Shown here one piece after another: positions 62,787 through 64,000 of a stretch of DNA of 64,000 nt. Made by a program: the position numbers and the translations under genes. The notes under the pieces are model-generated. The model was not told where the DNA came from. It searched no databases and saw nothing but the letters and a program-made list of their open reading frames with translations. The stretch is from assembly GCA_963762735.1 (NCBI GenBank), contig CAVXMG010000014.1:124001-188000 (forward strand). Direction: 5' to 3'. This stretch comes from DASXKD01 sp963762735 (lineage in GTDB: Bacteria; Actinomycetota; Actinomycetes; Streptosporangiales; Streptosporangiaceae). How positions within the stretch are numbered: position 1 is the first letter of the stretch; the number at the start of each line of letters is the position of its first letter.

Positions 62787-64000
62787 CTAGTGCGAACTCA
62801 CGGTGAGCGTCTCCAGGGACAGGTCGTAGTTGCCGAGCGGGGTCGCGTGGAACCCGTGCACCCAGTCGCCCACCCCGTAGCGGTACGGGCTGTAGTCCAC
62901 CACCATGAACGGCGACTGGGTGTAGACGGCCTGCTGGACCTGGTTGTAGAGCTGCTGGCGGACGGTGCTGTTCAGCTCGCTGCGGGCCTGGTTGACGGCG
63001 TTGATGGTCGGGGTGTCGCACCAGTAGCTGCTGAACGCGTTGGCGCCGCCCTGGCAGTCCGCGCCGAACGTGGCCACCTCGTCCGGGTCGATGATGTCGT
63101 TGGTCCAGTACCGCTCGCCCATCTGCGAGTGACCGCCGTCCTCCTTGCTGTAGGCGGTGGTCAGCTCGTAGGACTGGATGTTCACCGTGATGCCGACCGC
63201 GGCCAGTTCCGACTTGATCACCACGGCCTCGGCCTGCCCGGCCACGTCGCCGCTGACGGTGATCAGGAAGGTGGTGAAGCCGTGCGGGTAGCCCGCCTGG
63301 GCCAGCAACTGCTTCGCCTTGGCCGGGTTATACGGGTACGGCTTGATGGCGGTGTTGTAGAACTCCATCCGGTAGGGCATGAACGAGGCGCCCGGGACCG
63401 CGTGGCCCTGGTAGGCGAGCTTGACGATCGCGTTCCGGTTGATCGCGTAGTTCAGGGCCTGCCGGACCGCCACCTTCTTGAACGGGGCGTAGTGCTCGTC
63501 CAGCTGGATGAAGTCCACCCGGGTGGACGGGAAGAGCTGCACGTTCAGGCCCGGCGTCTTGTCGATCTCGCTGACCAGGTTCCCCGGCGGGTTCTCGATG
63601 ATGTCGACCTTCTTGCTCTCCAGCTCGAGCACCCGGGTGTTGTCGTTGGGGATGATGAGGATCTTGACCTTGGAGATCTTGGGCGTGATGCCGTAGAAGT
63701 GCGGGTTGCGGGCCAGGTCGACCTCGGTGTCGGGGTTGTATGAGGTGACCATGAACGGCCCGCTGCCGACCGGGTGCGTGAAGAACGCCGCGCCCTGGGC
63801 CTTGACCAGCTTCTCCGGCACCACGGAGTAGGCGTACATGGCGAGGTCGGCCAGCAGCGGCGCGTGCGGCTGGGACAGCGTGATCACCACGGTGTGCGCG
63901 TCAGGGGCGGTGATGGTCTTGACCGGGGTCAGCAGGAAGCCCCAGCCACCCTTGTACGCGCGGGACCGCTGGATCGAGTAGACGACGTCGTTGGCGGTGA
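62787..64000 (-). CDS. Substrate-binding protein, SBP_bac_5 family (5' partial)
   Basis: The C-terminal part (about 404 residues) of a dipeptide/nickel/oligosaccharide-type extracytoplasmic binding protein; the start and lipoprotein signal lie right of the window. It enters with LTANDVVYSIQRSRAYKG, has VVPEKLVKAQGAAFFTHPVG, SGPFMVTSYNPDTEVDLARN and RVDFIQLDEHYAPFKKVAVR. Then come QALNYAINRNAIVKLAYQGH, AVPGASFMPY, ARSELNSTVRQQLYNQVQQA and VVDYSPYRYGVGDWVHGFHA. These are standard family-5 blocks. It would deliver substrate to the two downstream permeases. The dehydrogenases in the operon favour a sugar or glycoconjugate ligand over a peptide. Confidence 0.88.
   Translation of the reverse strand, partial: TANDVVYSIQRSRAYKGGWGFLLTPVKTITAPDAHTVVITLSQPHAPLLADLAMYAYSVVPEKLVKAQGAAFFTHPVGSGPFMVTSYNPDTEVDLARNPHFYGITPKISKVKILIIPNDNTRVLELESKKVDIIENPPGNLVSEIDKTPGLNVQLFPSTRVDFIQLDEHYAPFKKVAVRQALNYAINRNAIVKLAYQGHAVPGASFMPYRMEFYNTAIKPYPYNPAKAKQLLAQAGYPHGFTTFLITVSGDVAGQAEAVVIKSELAAVGITVNIQSYELTTAYSKEDGGHSQMGERYWTNDIIDPDEVATFGADCQGGANAFSSYWCDTPTINAVNQARSELNSTVRQQLYNQVQQAVYTQSPFMVVDYSPYRYGVGDWVHGFHATPLGNYDLSLETLTVSSH

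Overview
The window is high-GC DNA with GTG starts, overlapping GTGA/ATGA gene junctions, a SARP/AfsR-type regulator, CsbD, actinobacterial secreted repeat proteins and IS110 elements. It most likely comes from a filamentous actinomycete (Streptomyces/Streptosporangiales/Catenulispora-like); I cannot name the genus. At least fourteen genes or gene remnants are split by small indels (mostly one extra base) while both halves read as one family. This looks like uncorrected sequencing error, and I annotate those genes as single CDSs with their frameshifts noted.

Layout. 1-6.1 kb: a secreted GH55 beta-1,3-glucanase (5' cut by the window), a divergent MFS exporter/MarR pair, a protein-tyrosine phosphatase, a 2-hydroxyacid dehydrogenase and a GlsB-type membrane protein. 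6.7-21.7 kb: a two-operon exopolysaccharide locus. The plus operon has a PelF-like GT4 glycosyltransferase, a 12-TM PelG-like membrane protein, a LegB-type SDR, a sugar-1-phosphate nucleotidyltransferase, a second SDR and two spherulin-4/GH135 proteins. The minus operon has a very large secreted protein with an Agd3/CE18-like deacetylase region plus 12 Ig-like repeats, a small membrane protein and a GH114 endo-alpha-1,4-polygalactosaminidase. The operons meet at a perfect hairpin. Together they hold a counterpart of each functional part of the fungal galactosaminogalactan (GAG) cluster (epimerase, GT4, GH135, GH114, deacetylase) plus Pel-like parts. This is the most exciting system in the window.

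22-35.2 kb: a secreted GH3 glucosidase, a SnoaL-like protein, a secreted type-B carboxylesterase, a small repeat protein, a SARP/AfsR-like regulator, a DrrAB-like ABC exporter, and a zinc-ribbon protein behind 11-bp iterons. 35.2-50 kb: an accessory region. It has a lower-GC island (PQQ propeller and membrane proteins), a tyrosine-recombinase remnant, a truncated hemoglobin, an intact and a fragmentary kelch gene, a 5'-truncated IS110 transposase, CsbD, an alpha/beta hydrolase, a DHA2 MFS exporter and a full-length IS110 transposase.

50-64 kb: a Bcp peroxiredoxin, a cytosolic substrate-binding-like protein, an HD-domain protein, an amidase, a class-III aminotransferase and a secreted 8-repeat protein. 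An oppositely read operon follows, with a peptide/sugar-type ABC importer (SBP, two permeases, one ATPase) and two Gfo/Idh/MocA oxidoreductases; it continues past the right edge. I saw no rRNA, tRNA or CRISPR array.
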